A stretch of DNA of 64,000 nucleotides. It comes from Marisa cornuarietis (lineage: Eukaryota > Mollusca > Gastropoda > Architaenioglossa > Ampullariidae). Both the position numbers and the translations under genes were made by a program. Positions 33,855 to 45,452 of the stretch are shown in pieces (the stretch's first letter is position 1; every line of letters starts with the position of its first letter). The stretch covers positions 4,709,001-4,773,000 of the forward strand of contig SMMW01000001.1 of assembly GCA_004794655.1 (NCBI GenBank), written 5' to 3'. Below the pieces are notes generated by a model. The model was given only the letters and a program-made list of their open reading frames with translations. It searched no databases and was not told where the DNA came from.

Positions 33855-34961
33855 TTAATTTTTGCTGTGAATGTTACTGAAACGGGTTGTGCCATCGATC
33901 TTAGAGGAAAACGTTAACATTTTCAGTGCTCGGGGTCGTCCATAGAAGAAGGACTTGAGCTCGTTTCTGAATCTGGAGCCGGTCAAGCAGTACAAGTAAA
34001 AATTTATCCCGCTGCTAGTGTACCAGGCCAAGTTGGTCGTGGTAAATACTAACTCGGTTATCCAATTTTGGCTTATGGAAGGATAAAAAATCATATAAAT
34101 GCATATGGGCATTGAGAGAAGGAGGAACACAAGAGACACTGTGATTACAGTCACTGTGAGTGACGAGGCCTTTTTCTGGCGACTGTTGACCTGATCACAA
34201 CTACCGGCGGTCATCACACGGGCCACCTGCACAGACTGAATCACATTCCACACCAACACGGTATTGCCAACGATTAAGATACTGAATGGAATCACTGAGG
34301 ACAGTACTAAATCGATCCAGGGATAAATGATTCTATCATAAATATATTCTTTCTCCGAAAAGCATTCTTGTTGAGTAGTGGAATTTGAAGAGGTCATTAA
34401 CTCACTTGTGATGATTCTATACGCATTTAGTGCCATCGGTACGACGATAACAGTAGCTATGACGAGTCCAACCTTTCTATTTGTGCACGAAAGGCTCTTG
34501 TGATGAGGCCACACAACCGACATTACTCTTTGCATCGTCATGGAAACGACAAGCCAGGCTGAGATTATACAACAACAATACACCAGAAACACAAGTAGTT
34601 TGCAGAAAAAAATATTAACTGATTCGACATCAATGCCGAAGTAATAATGTGCCCAGTCTCTAAGCAAACCTGCATACAGTATCACGAGATCAGACACCGC
34701 CAGCGCTGTGAAGTACAAGGACATAGAGTTTGACGACTGACCCTCGCTCATTCGCCTCATGATCACGACGGTCATCACGTTGCCGAAGGTACCGAACAAG
34801 ATGATGACAGGTGAGAATAACATCCACGTCGTGATATGTGGACCAAAGATAAGAAACGATTCGGAAACTTCATACCCTTCGAAAGAATACGAGTGAGAGC
34901 CGTTTGGTGCGAGGTCACTGTCGGTGCTGTTAACGACATTTTCTTCCAGGTCATTAGCCAT
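33855..34961 (-). CDS. Class A (rhodopsin-like) GPCR, receptor 3
   Basis: Intact 368-residue receptor from MANDLEEN. It has GTFGN in TM1, LAVSD in TM2, QRV at the DRY position, NFYLY at the NPxxY position, and the SRFRNEL helix 8 followed by FFYGRP, so the helix-8 cysteine of receptors 1 and 2 is replaced by tyrosine. The N-terminus has sequons NST and NGS. ECL2 is almost the same as in receptor 2; the TM6-TM7 loop (YPSISQNWITEL) is closer to receptor 4. The frame is open upstream to an ATG at 35123, but that ATG lies only 8 bp below the TATA box and so upstream of any likely transcription start. MANDL is therefore preferred. Ligand unknown. Confidence 0.93.
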   Translation of the reverse strand: MANDLEENVVNSTDSDLAPNGSHSYSFEGYEVSESFLIFGPHITTWMLFSPVIILFGTFGNVMTVVIMRRMSEGQSSNSMSLYFTALAVSDLVILYAGLLRDWAHYYFGIDVESVNIFFCKLLVFLVYCCCIISAWLVVSMTMQRVMSVVWPHHKSLSCTNRKVGLVIATVIVVPMALNAYRIITSELMTSSNSTTQQECFSEKEYIYDRIIYPWIDLVLSSVIPFSILIVGNTVLVWNVIQSVQVARVMTAGSCDQVNSRQKKASSLTVTVITVSLVFLLLSMPICIYMIFYPSISQNWITELVFTTTNLAWYTSSGINFYLYCLTGSRFRNELKSFFYGRPRALKMLTFSSKIDGTTRFSNIHSKN

Positions 34962-34978
34962 TATCGACGTCGAGACAT
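34961..34978 (-). promoter_or_regulatory. Five-codon upstream ORF overlapping the receptor 3 start
   Basis: The MSRRR mini-ORF with its TAA sharing one base with the main ATG, identical to receptor 2. See receptor 1 for the proposed role, which is inference. Confidence 0.5.
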
Positions 34979-35130
34979 CTGATGATATCTGCGTTCTTGT
35001 CTCAGGCCCCTGCTTCTTTGGAAATCGCGATGAGTCTTCTTTACCTCGTTCAATTTTTAACCTACCTAATAATGTGTTACACACTACCGATAATACAAAC
35101 AAGCCGGGTCTGTTAAACGACACAAGTTAT

Positions 35131-35143
35131 GACTTTTATAGAC
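35131..35143 (-). promoter_or_regulatory. TATA box of receptor 3
   Basis: GTCTATAAAAGTC on the minus strand, 170 bp upstream of MANDL, the same spacing as in receptor 1. Confidence 0.6.
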
Positions 35144-35255
35144 GCTCGTGCTACTAAATACGGAAAACTCTTGAAAACATAAAAGGAATAAAATAAAACT
35201 TATATATATATATATATAATAGTCACTTTGCTCATCGACAAAAGGTAGAAAATAT

Positions 35256-35257
35256 AG

Positions 35258-35329
<72 letters not shown>

Positions 35330-35330
35330 C
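35256..35330. repeat. Compound TG/AG microsatellite
   Basis: Long (TG)n run with one TA interruption, then (AG)n. It sits at the position equivalent to the repeats of units 1 and 2. A separate short (TA)n run lies at 35202-35217. Confidence 0.9.
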
Positions 35331-35800
35331 AGAATGTGAATGTTTGTGCTTGTGCGTGTGTATTTGCTTGCGTGCCCGTTTATGTGTGAAGATGTAATAA
35401 ATTACAAAATTTCCGCCTTTCTTTTGTTCTCACAGCTGAAATACTTCCTAAAGCATCTTTAAATCTGTATTTTAACGTTTCATTTTTCACGTGGTTTTCT
35501 TCTACAAATATGCACAAAATATTCTAATCGATATCTAAACAGTTGCCTCAAAGAAAGTTGGTAAGTTCACTACAGATTTATTGAGTAAATATTTTCGTAA
35601 GTAGAGCCTTATTTTCGTTGATTTTCACAGTAAAATATTGAAGAGGCTGCTGTTCCGTCTGCTGAATTTATCTTATGAACGGAGACGGGCGACATTAATT
35701 TCTAGAGAATTAATGCGGAGGCACATCCTCTTGTTCACATCACAGTTTTGGTTGTAGGACCAAACAGACACTAGTCGTTATTATTTTTCTTGTTAGACGA

Positions 35801-37850
35801 GCAGCTTGCAAAATTCAAGAAGAGCTTGCACAGTCGTCTTCCAGCCTGTCAGACAAGGTAGTGGATTAGATAAGGTTGTTTCAACAGTAGGCAGCCATTG
35901 CAAAGTGTCAAAGAGAAACTCTTTCTGCCTAGATGATTGTGAGTAAAAAAGAGTTAACACTCACCCAAATATCCTATATATTTACATGTACAATATGTAT
36001 AAACATGCGTTCATACAAACATACATTCAGAAAAGCCTTTTACAGAGCTAGCTGTGATCATCATCACCCCTGTGGACCAGGTTGCTTTCGGTGTTAGAAA
36101 AAAGCGACATACAAATAAGAATCAAAACGTATTAAAATGACAGACGTAAGTAAAAGAAATTGTATGAAGATTAAAATAAACTTTTATTCTCATTGGTGGT
36201 ATGTGAATCAACGTGGCTAAAAACTGATTCTTTTTTTTACTCCGATAACTCCATTGTATTTATCGTTAGAAATCAAGCCTTCCCTTAAACGCGTTCTTCA
36301 AGATCTCAGATTTCAAACGCACCTGTGTCATGGAACTTTTTATTCCTTTTAATGCAGAAAACCTGTGTTTGCAATTGCCCTATTAGATGGGTTAGTAAGA
36401 GACTGTGGTAAAATTTGAACAATACCGTCTAACATATTTTGACATTATCTGTAGCTATTAATTTAGATTGGATAGCCCTGATAATTGTACCCTTGTTTTG
36501 TGTGAGCTCAAAATAATAGCAGAAATGACAGCTGTCATTAGTAAAGTCGTTGTCAGAACTACAGGAACTGGCGATATTTCTAGGACATTTCTTTGCTTTT
36601 GCCTAGAGGTGAAGCAAAGAATAACTTTTAAATCTGTCTTGGTAGGTTAAAACTGTTTAGATGACATTCTATTTGCATATTTTATGTGATTGAAAGTTCC
36701 AAAGTACTATCGTCTGTAACAGGCTGCATCGGCGCCTGGAGTCCTACTAGCATACTCATCTCTGCCATCGGAGACCACCTCCAGTGTTTCCTGCAAAATC
36801 TTTTAGGTCTGTATTAGAGATTCCATAGTTACTGTCCTTACTGGACATCGAGCTAAGCAAACGGATTTCATGGTTGGCGCAGGTCTTACTGCTTCTTTTT
36901 GTATGGTATCAAATACCACCTGGTGCTTTGGTCATAATGTGATAACTTATTTGAATTCCAGGCAGGCCTTTGGGGAGGCACCTTGGCGACCGCCCCAGGC
37001 CCCGCGAAAGGAGATTCTTGTGGTGCGCTATACACGTTATAAAGTCTACACTTACAGCTAAAGGCCCCGCATAAGACACTTGTCCAGGCCCAACAGGGTC
37101 CCGCGTACTGCCAAGGCCGCTTCTGCCGCGCGAATAAACATCTTCTCTTCGCCCAAGTAGTAACACATAAGCTGCAAACAAGGAGAAGATTTATAATGCA
37201 GCAGCGGAGTGAGAGTTTGACCTAGCACTGCTAGAAATACTACACACATAGTCTGGTGCACAATGTGCCGGCATTTGGGGGACAGCGACGGCAGTGAAGA
37301 AGAAGCTTTACAGCAGAACCTTCTGACCCTCACCCACAAGCAGTCACAGATGATATCATCCGGGCTGAGACGGATGGACCTGGACTCGCAGGTTTACCTC
37401 TGGCAGAGAATGGAAGAGGATGAGTCCCTCCTCACCATTGAATTTTTTTAATGACACCAGCAGTGGCTGACACGGGAAAAAAATGACTTTAACGAACGTG
37501 CATCATTAACTAAAAATGGAAAACAGAATATTGACAGAGAGTAATCAGCGATATGGGTGGCAGCTAATGCGCGCATCATGACCAGCCTCCAGTATTTGAG
37601 CAACGCAACAAAGATCAATGAGCTGCAACCGTACTGTGTGAAAACGGCAATGTAGGTTTGGCTGGGCCACAATTGCCATGCACGAAAAACTTAAGTAGAC
37701 CATAATGAGCAAAACCCAAACTTTACCTTCACTGTTACTTCACATACTTCCTCTGCATTCTGATGCACTATTTCTCGCAAGTTTCTGCAACGCCTGTAAT
37801 TGTATAGCAATGAATTCCACTCCAAACAATTGTTACTTTAGTTTTGTTTG
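35801..37850. other. No gene recognised; GC-richer island at 36900-37450
   Basis: Mostly AT-rich DNA. At 36040-36110 a GAAAAAAGCGACATACAAATA motif resembles a LINE/SINE 3' end. The GC-richer island holds a 62-codon plus-strand frame at 37263-37451 (LTHKQSQMISSGLRRMDLD inside), without a recognised domain and without clear splice sites. It could be an orphan exon or a transposon remnant. Confidence 0.4.
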
Positions 37851-38211
37851 GTGCGCGGACCAATAATTAAAGGTAGGGTAGCCTTCGCTTGATAATCAAG
37901 ACAGTGGGCTGTAGGTTGTTACTATGATTTGTAATTATAGTAACGCCTATGATTTCCTTAAAAATGTAAAAACAGATAAAACAACTTTTTTTCGAATGTA
38001 TGCGCTTGATGTAACCATTGCTAGCGTATCGACCTTTGAGGCTGTCTAAAAAGCAATTAAAGAGTTTTGTTCAGAGTGTTCGACAAAAAACACCTAAAAC
38101 ATAAAGAAGCTTTGACAAAAAATGTAATGTAATTTGTCAAATCTTTACATTCGCGCACATAAAAATGCCCTTGGAAATAAAATTAGAATAAAATTATAAT
38201 GAATACTTTCG

Positions 38212-38270
<59 letters not shown>

Positions 38271-38540
38271 ACACACACACATCTACATGTTGTACCTATT
38301 ATCGATAAACACAGTGGCGGTTATAATTTTACTTTATTCTTTTTCACATTTTAGGGGTTTCCGTTGGTCTATAAAAGTCATAGTTGATCCACTTGCTTGA
38401 TTTGCCGCAAGCTTGTATCCACGGCAGTGTCAGATACCTTATTACACAGTTCCGTGCTTTAATGACTTAGGAATGTTTGTTTCCAACCGAGTTCGTGATT
38501 TACATAAGAAAGCAGAAGTCTTCGATTGTGTCTGCCAGAT
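37851..38540 (+). promoter_or_regulatory. 5' flank of the plus-strand GPCR pseudogene
   Basis: Inverted counterpart of the receptor 5' flanks. It contains a (CT)n(CA)n microsatellite at 38211-38281 and the TATA motif GTCTATAAAAGTC at 38367-38379, 162 bp before the decayed start. The first part, with GCTTGATAATCAAGACA, resembles 53625-53650 ahead of the other plus-strand relic. Confidence 0.65.
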
Positions 38541-39640
38541 ATGGCTAATGAAGGCAAAAAAAAAATAAATAAATTAAAAAAAACCGTCGTCAACTGAACG
38601 CCAGTGTCGTCGAAGTAGAGAAAACACTCTGTTGTTGTTCTAAAGGGTATAATGTTTTTGAATTTTTCTTTCTGTCTGATCCTCATATCTCGATGTGGAA
38701 GTTTTTCCCATCTGTCATCATCTTCCTCGGTACCTTCGGCAACGTGATGACCATCGTGATCATGAGGCGAATGAGCGAGGGTCAGTCGTCAAACTCTATG
38801 TCCTTGTACTTCACAGGGTTGACGGTGTTCGACCTGGTGATCCTGTATGCAGGGCTTCTTATGGATTGGTTGCATTATTACTTTAGTATTTATGTCAAAT
38901 CACTTCGTATTTCCTTTCGCAAGCTTTCCTTTGAATTTTAGCTGAATGATCTCAGCCTGGCTTATAGTTTCCATGACAATGCAGAGAGTAATGTCAGTTG
39001 TGTGGCCCCATTACTGCAGCGTATCGTGCATAAAGAAGAAGGATGGATTTGTGATAACCGCCGTTTTAGCCGTGCCGATTGCATTAAATGCATATAGATT
39101 CATTTTATATGACCTGGTGGACAATTCCAAATCTACTTCTATAACGTGTTATACTACAAATGAAGAAGGAGACCGTTTTAAGAATTTCGTATACCCTTGA
39201 ATAGATCTACCCCTAGCCTCAATTATTCCATTTTGCATACTGATCGTAGGCAACATCGTGTTGGTGTGGAAGGTGATTCAGTCTGTACAGGTGGCCCGTG
39301 TGATGACCGCCGGTGGTTGTGATCAGGTCAACAGTCGCCAGAAAAAGGCCTCGTCACTCACCGTCACTCTCATCACAGTGTCGGTTGTGTTCCTTCTTTT
39401 TACCATGCCCGTGTGCATTTATTTCATAGTTAAACATTACTTCAATGTCTAAACCAGGATTACAACGGCGAAAGATATGTTCTTATTAACTGTGTGCATC
39501 TTGGCTTGGTACGCTATTTTTATTTTTACTTATACTGCCTGACCGGTTCCAAATTCAGAAACGAGCTAAAATCGTTTTTTTTGCGGACGACCTTCAGCGC
39601 ACAAAATATGAATCTTTGCTTCTCTGACCAACGATTAATA
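38541..39640 (+). pseudogene. Class A GPCR pseudogene
   Basis: A decayed plus-strand relative. ATGGCTAATGAAGG at 38541 matches the MANE start. An A-rich disruption replaces most of the N-terminus. TM1 onward is recognisable (GTFGNVMTIVIMRRMSEGQ), then TM2, and a stop at 38939-38941 with a small frameshift before ISAWLIVSMTMQRVMSVVWP of TM3. A second stop (39198-39200) replaces the tryptophan of YPWIDL. TM5 and TM6 follow, with VARVMTAGGCDQVNSRQKKA identical to the intact receptors. A third stop lies at 39450-39452, TM7 is partly deleted, and TGSKFRNELKSFF remains. It cannot encode a receptor. Confidence 0.93.
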
Positions 39641-39959
39641 ACATAACGTGCAAGTTCTCTTCAAAGGTTTGTCTCACTTGAAGATGTTAGTTGCCCCCAT
39701 AACTTTATTACATTTATGTACTATCTTTAACGCCACCCCAGTGATGACTTTTCGGTAGGAAATACGTTTATTTAATAAAGTGTATCTTAATTGTCAGACA
39801 CAATGGCGTATTTGTGTGGAGTATTTTGTACAGAGTCATGTTAAGAAACCTAGGAAACCACCCAGTTTTGGAAAGTCTTTGGTGGTAGGTATTCGCATTT
39901 CGTACTTCAGAGGGAAAAGGTAAGTTCTAACAGACGTTTGAACTGAGTTTTTTCCGAAT

Positions 39960-40925
39960 GTATACTAATAGTTGATTTTACGTACGACCAGAGACGAAAG
40001 GAATCAGATGTGAGAAGTCTGGTCCGAGAAAAGCAAAATCTTATGAGATCAGAAGAGGAGGGGACCCCGAGGCGTTATGTAGATATGAAGTGAGTTGACA
40101 GTAAGAAAATCAGTAGGAGAGAGGTGAGAGATTATAGTCATTTCTTGCTTTAATTGGCAGCCAGTGAAGATTGTGGACAAGTAGATTATCATTTACGGAT
40201 TTGCGAGTCTGGAGAAGAAGGCGAGCAGTGGAGTTTGGGACTTTTCGTAGCTTGGGAGGTAATTGATGTTGCTAAAAAAAACAGCAGTAGGCTAGATTTT
40301 AAAGAATTGAAAACCAGTTTAGATCTTTGGAAGTCTGGATTGACAGAGTATAGCGAATGGAGCTGAGCTTTATGAATTCATATTACACAGCACAACAGAG
40401 GCTAGAAACGCGATTTATCAGGAGACATGTCTGCAGTCATTTTAAAACCTCAGTTTTTCTGCATAAGTTACGAGTAAATTATCATTAAAAACCCAAATAT
40501 AAGGAGAAAGGTCATGATGAACTCCAGTACTCCTTTTGGAAAAGGTGAGGGCCTTTGCTTTATCTTCATTAAGTCGGCTATATTGATTCATCCAAAGCCT
40601 AACATCTGAAATGTAATCTTGATTTCTCTGGATAACAAAGTATGTGTGAGCGGGAGAACAGATGATATAGAACTGACTCATCTATTAAAGATTTTCAGAA
40701 ACAGTGACTTTGAAAAACAGCAAAACGTGGCTTGGTAGACATGATAAAAAGGAAAAGGACCAAGTACAATCCCTTGGGGAAGTCCAGAGCAAATGGGGAC
40801 TGCTGCAGACATACGGTCATCTTCTATGACTTTCTTGTCAGACAGATATGAACGAATAATCCATCGAATGACCAGAGGTACAAAGAAATCAAGTTGTAAG
40901 TGTTAAAACAGTAGCTGCTTTATTA
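39960..40925 (-). mobile_element. CR1/L2-like LINE fragment, RT domain
   Basis: Minus-strand frames with shifts. Near 40750-40800 they read SGLPQGIVLGP, the RT block before the YADD motif. Next come DVRLWMNQYSRLNEDKAKAL (40442-40681) and, near 40150-40200, LHWLPIKARND. All are landmarks of CR1/L2-type reverse transcriptases in the right order. Stops and indels show it is long dead. Confidence 0.8.
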
Positions 40926-41272
40926 ATTTCTTCCAGACCTTGTGAAGAAATATATGTTTGAAACTGGAAGGTACATTGGTGAAGACATGAAGAAACGAAA
41001 ATCTGGTTTAAAAAGCGTTTTCTTATTTTCAAAAAAAGTTTTAAAATTGTATTGTACCTGTCTAAAAAATGTTAGCAGCTGTGAATAAAAATTTACAATG
41101 GAATTGTATGATGTGTCGTTCATTAGAAAAATTTTAAAGAAAGTAACTAACGAAATGTCTTGCATTTGCAACTAGAATGGCACCAAGGTTTGCTGAACTA
41201 TGGGGAGATGAGTGACTAAATGTGAGGAGGAAGGGAAGGGAGGCAAAGACTGTCGCTACACATACTCGATCT

Positions 41273-41470
41273 CACACTCGCTACATCCACACACAATCGC
41301 TCTCACACTCGCTACATCCACACACAATCGCTCTCACACTCGCTATATCTACACACAATCGCTCACACACTCGCTACATCCACACATAATCGCTTTCACA
41401 CTCACTACATCCACACACACTCGCTCTCACACTCGCTATATCTACACGCAATCGCTCTCATTCTCGCTGG
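41273..41470. repeat. 31-bp minisatellite, six copies
   Basis: Six head-to-tail copies of a 31-base unit beginning CACACTCGCTACATCCACAC, then a partial seventh. Copies differ at a few positions. A single unit-like stretch occurs at about 21875-21910 and 56860-56895 in the spacer blocks, the likely source motif. Confidence 0.92.
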
Positions 41471-41713
41471 AAACCACAGACACTCGTTGGCGACGACCAA
41501 CCAAGCTGCACTGAGCGAGACTGACCACCCATCGTGGGTACACCCTGTGTATTTTGCATAAAGCCCCCTAACCTTTACATAAAACACAACAGTTTTTGTT
41601 GTTTATAATCTATCAATTATAACAGTGAACATAAAATCACATCAAAGCGGACGAAACCAACATCACCTTGACGTCATCCGTTAGGGATTTATTGTCACTG
41701 CTGACATGACACT

Positions 41714-41791
41714 CGATAAACATGTTACAGCTGTCTGTCAGTCTGCCTATTATGATAAACATGTTATAGCTGTCTGTCAGTCTGTCTATTG
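41714..41791. repeat. 39-bp tandem duplication
   Basis: Two adjacent copies beginning GATAAACATGTTA and containing CAGCTGTCTGTCAGTCTG or its TAGCTG variant. Confidence 0.85.
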
Positions 41792-42275
41792 TGAGCTCCG
41801 CAAGATCAGTGCCATCCATCATTTTCGTTCTACACGCGCTATCAACACTCTCGTCTGTGTGTTTGTTCTTTCTTGACTTGACTACTGCAACTCCTTGCTG
41901 GCAGACTGCCCCTCATCCCTCATTCAGAGACTCCAGAAAGTACAGAACTCCGCTGCACGTTTGGTGCTTAGAGCCACGAAACGGACCATGTCACTCCTCT
42001 CCTTCGTTTCCTTCACTGGCTACCCGTCCGTTCTCGCATTCAGTACAAACTGTCTGTACTGTGTTTTAATTTCTTTGCAGGCTCCTGTCCTGACTATTTT
42101 CTCTGAACTTCTCATCCATTACATCCAGGCCAGACAACTCCGCTCTTCCTCTGATGACCGTATCCTAACTGTTCCTGTCACCAGAACAACAACATATGGT
42201 CACAGGACTTTTGGCTACTGTGCAGCAAAACAATGGAACTCTCTCCCTTTCCATGTCGGCGTGTGTGCTTGAAGT
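41792..42275 (+). mobile_element. CR1/L2-like LINE 3' fragment
   Basis: A plus-strand frame reads LDYCNSLLADCPSSLIQRLQ, KVQNSAARLVLRATK, and later RQLRSSSDDRILTVPVTRT and KQWNSLPFHV. These are the standard C-terminal motifs of CR1/L2-type LINE proteins. The last block is cut before the usual FK..LK..LF end. A TA microsatellite lies at 42313-42331. Confidence 0.85.
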
Positions 42276-42339
42276 TTGTTCCCGAGACACCAAATACCTC
42301 ACCACTCTGTGTTATATATATATATATATATGTAAAATA

Positions 42340-43720
42340 GTTTACGCTAAATGATAAAGTAGTTCAGCTTAGTAAGCCAAAATATATTTTTGACAAATGT
42401 TTTAGTTATTCGAGTGTAATGAAGTATAGTCATGATGTCATTTACCGGATGTGAGGGAGAAGAACCTTCCTCGGGACTCTTTTATTGTGACTAAAATTAT
42501 TTTTTAAAGGATGTAGCAGAACATCGGTGTATTTCTGGGGTTTAAAAAAATACAGAAAGTGAACAACCAAGTAATATTAAAACTTCCTGAGGAAACTTTG
42601 CGAAGTCTGTACTTTAAACACACCCTGTTCTCACAGTCCGTGATGCTCCTGGACACACCTTAGGCTGCAGATGCTTCTTTTCACACCATCAGTCAGTCCT
42701 TGACCGCACGACTAGCTTCTACAAAGGACAGTGTTTGTTCTGCCTGGTCATGAAGTCATGATGCATGTGCATTCTACAAGTCAAAACAAGTATAGGTGCA
42801 TGAAACAGCAATTCACAAGCTTTTCTTGTCCAGTGAAATTATAAAGGTCTTGGCGGAAACATCTGCGATCGGCTTTAGCTGCAGGACAACATTTACACGT
42901 GAAAGGTATGGACTTCAGAGGTCAATTCGCATGTTCAACCATAAACTATATGTGTGTAAGTTTAATTTTAACGTCAAAACGCTCACCTGTTCGTGCCAAA
43001 CAAATGCACTGAGATACGCTTGCGCGCGCGCGCACACACACACAGGCTTCAAAATAATAATAGATTATTTATACGATGCTTTTTCTACGCACCTAGACAC
43101 ACACACTTTAGGAGGAGAAAAGATTAAGTTATAAGAGACATTAAAGGAGAAAGAGTAAGTTACCATAAATGTGGCAACGGTCATCTCCTAACCTTTTCTC
43201 CTTGCTTACACATTTTACATTATTGGGCACCGAAAACATGACTGATTTACTTCGACGTAAAACAACAAATATATAAAGCCCATTATCAACATATACAATG
43301 TATTGTTACTCAGAAAATCATTTACTATTATCAGTGTATTTTGTGTTAACTTGCACTTCATCATTGTGTCAGAAATGAAATGTGTCCCTTTATCCAATGC
43401 AGTGCTGATAGATATATCAGCTATATCAGTTACAACATATTTACCAGTTCAGACATAGTCAGATGAGAAAAAAGCACTGAGCAAAATGAAAAATAATAGT
43501 TATACCGGTGGGGGTATTTTTTTTTTGTTGTCTAAATCGAACTAAGATTAAAAAATGTTGGATGCTGGATATCCAAGACACTGTGTCCAATATGTGGGTC
43601 AACAAGATATCTTCAGCATCAAAATGGTTCCAGGCAATAATGTATCTTATGCCTTTTCTCTCCCTTACCACTATCACTCTAGCAGTTCGAAAGCACAGGT
43701 GTGCGTAGTACCATCCTAAT
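42340..43720. other. No gene recognised
   Basis: Unique AT-rich DNA with a CG/CA dinucleotide run at 43021-43045. No coding region is supported. Confidence 0.6.
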
Positions 43721-43725
43721 GTATT

Positions 43726-45134
43726 TGTGACAGTATCCCTGGTCTTTCAACCAGAACGTAAATAATAGCCCCGGGGAATGGGAACGTGGGCACTAGTTAC
43801 TCAACACTAGCCGCCCACGTCAACATTAACTGCAGGGGAAAACACACGATAATCACACGTCGGTCACTCAATTACACAACTTGGCTCACGAGCCCCCACC
43901 CCTGCTCTTCCCCGAACACAATACTCAACGACGTGTGATTTCAATAGGACAATAAAGAAAAGTTTTTTTTATACAAAACATTTCAAGCAAAACACAATCA
44001 AATGGACTCGTCTAGGGGGGTCCCAATACTATCCGTGCTAGAGCGTACTTCTGATGTTACAGTGCTGTTGCCTCTCTTTACAAATACCATACACACTCGC
44101 AAGCACACCAACTTAGCTCTGTTACAGGTGGTTTGTTGAGAGTCCAATACTTCAGTTGACTGCCACGACACACTGACGATTTCCCTTCAAAGTGATGTCT
44201 GATGGTCTGACGTCTTCCTCCCTCGAACTGTCACCACGTCAGGGAGCGACGACTGCTTCTCTCGGTGACCCAGATTCGAGCCTTGTACCACTCGAGGGTA
44301 CACACGTGGGTTCTTCGACGACTGTAATGCCTCGTACAGCCGCCAAGCAAACACCAAAACAGACGGTTTCAGCCCTTGAGACCCGACGGCTTCTGGCGGT
44401 CTCAACGTTGAGCCTCTACCTCTCACACCGGTAGAGCGAGCCCACAGTCACACAGCCCTTTCCTCTCCACGACAACAGCAGGCAGTCGTGACAGTCCGTC
44501 GCCAATTACTTGCCTCCTTCTCTCAAGGTTCTCTAACCCGACTTCTTTCCTACCGAGTCTTGCCCTCGTGGCTAAGACTTGGTCCGAGGCAGAAGTGTAG
44601 CTGGCGTTAGAAAGCTGAAGTCGCTTGGCTGGTGACCCGTTGCTCCCCTACTCAGACGTTCGCTGAAAAGCAAGTGAAGTGTGTTCTTGTCTCTTTATTT
44701 ATCTCTCCACATTCTCACAGATACATACATTGAGGGATGCCATTGGTCAATAACTCATCATCCAATCAGCTACAATTAGAGTCAGCAAACGACAGGAGGA
44801 GATCTCTCTCTGACCACAGGCCACGCCTACAGGTGGTTGCTGTCAGGTGGCTAGACCTCCTTCCCCCCTGTCCTATTACGTGGTTTGGCGGGAACCACCT
44901 CTAGCCTCTAGCTCTTTCTCTCCCTCCCTAGACGTTTGTTGACGTTTAGCCAGCCATCGTTCACGCATGGCGGCCGAAATCACTTAGAGCTGTCTGCCCC
45001 ACGCGTCATTTAGGCGTCCATACCAAAACATACGCCCCCTACTTCCTCGCCAAAGGGCCTCAGGCTTGTCAACAAGGCGCTCTAGACACTAAGTGGGCAG
45101 ATTGTTACCTACCCCCTCGAGTTATCTCATGACA
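43726..45134 (-). repeat. 3' LTR, 1409 bp
   Basis: Left-hand LTR. It starts TGTGACAG and ends CATGACA on the plus strand. It differs from the right LTR by scattered substitutions and single-base indels. Read on the minus strand it contains GGCTCGAATCT, close to a tRNA B box. Confidence 0.95.
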
Positions 45135-45452
45135 CCCCCATGCTAAAAGTGAAATCCCCGATTTCACTCAACTAGGGAGGTAACAATGCACACATTTACT
45201 TTATCCTATTTAACAACTTACAAAACTCCAACATCATCCTCACATCAATCGATACATCAATACCTACAATTTGAAGTCATAGCAAATTAAATGAACATAC
45301 TTTCTACATACCATAGGTCATCTTTAACTAGAGACTAACCTCTCTCCCTCTCACTCCCATCTTACCCCCATGCTAGACCGTAATCTACAGGGGAATTCTG
45401 TCGGGTTTCTGTCTACCCCACTTACGCCTTCTCACACACCCCATGCTAAAAG
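45135..45452 (-). promoter_or_regulatory. Polypurine-tract-like motif, three copies
   Basis: The minus-strand motif TTTTAGCATGGGGG directly abuts the 3' LTR at 45135-45149. Versions recur at 45365-45377 and 45438-45452. The first is in the place of the plus-strand primer (PPT); the others may be extra tracts or repeat remnants. Confidence 0.4.

Larger units (their letters stand above)
29024..35800 (-). repeat. GPCR tandem unit 3
   Basis: Third receptor unit, lengthened by a solo LTR (29295-30592) and a foldback-like element (31948-32659). It is closest to unit 4, sharing the foldback insertion and the receptor segment SQNWI, which units 1 and 2 lack. At the right edge (about 35815-35845) it runs into a fragment of block Y. 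Confidence 0.85.

Noticed and set aside
33855..35123. Receptor 3 starting at ATG 35123 (422 residues)
   Set aside because: That ATG lies 8 bp from the TATA box, upstream of a plausible transcription start, and has no equivalent in receptors 1 and 2.
41273..41470. CRISPR-like array
   Set aside because: The units are contiguous with no unique spacers, in an animal genome. It is a minisatellite.
44187..44426. tRNA gene or tRNA-derived SINE inside the LTRs (B-box-like GGCTCGAATCT)
   Set aside because: No A box at the right distance and no cloverleaf could be drawn; the match alone is weak.
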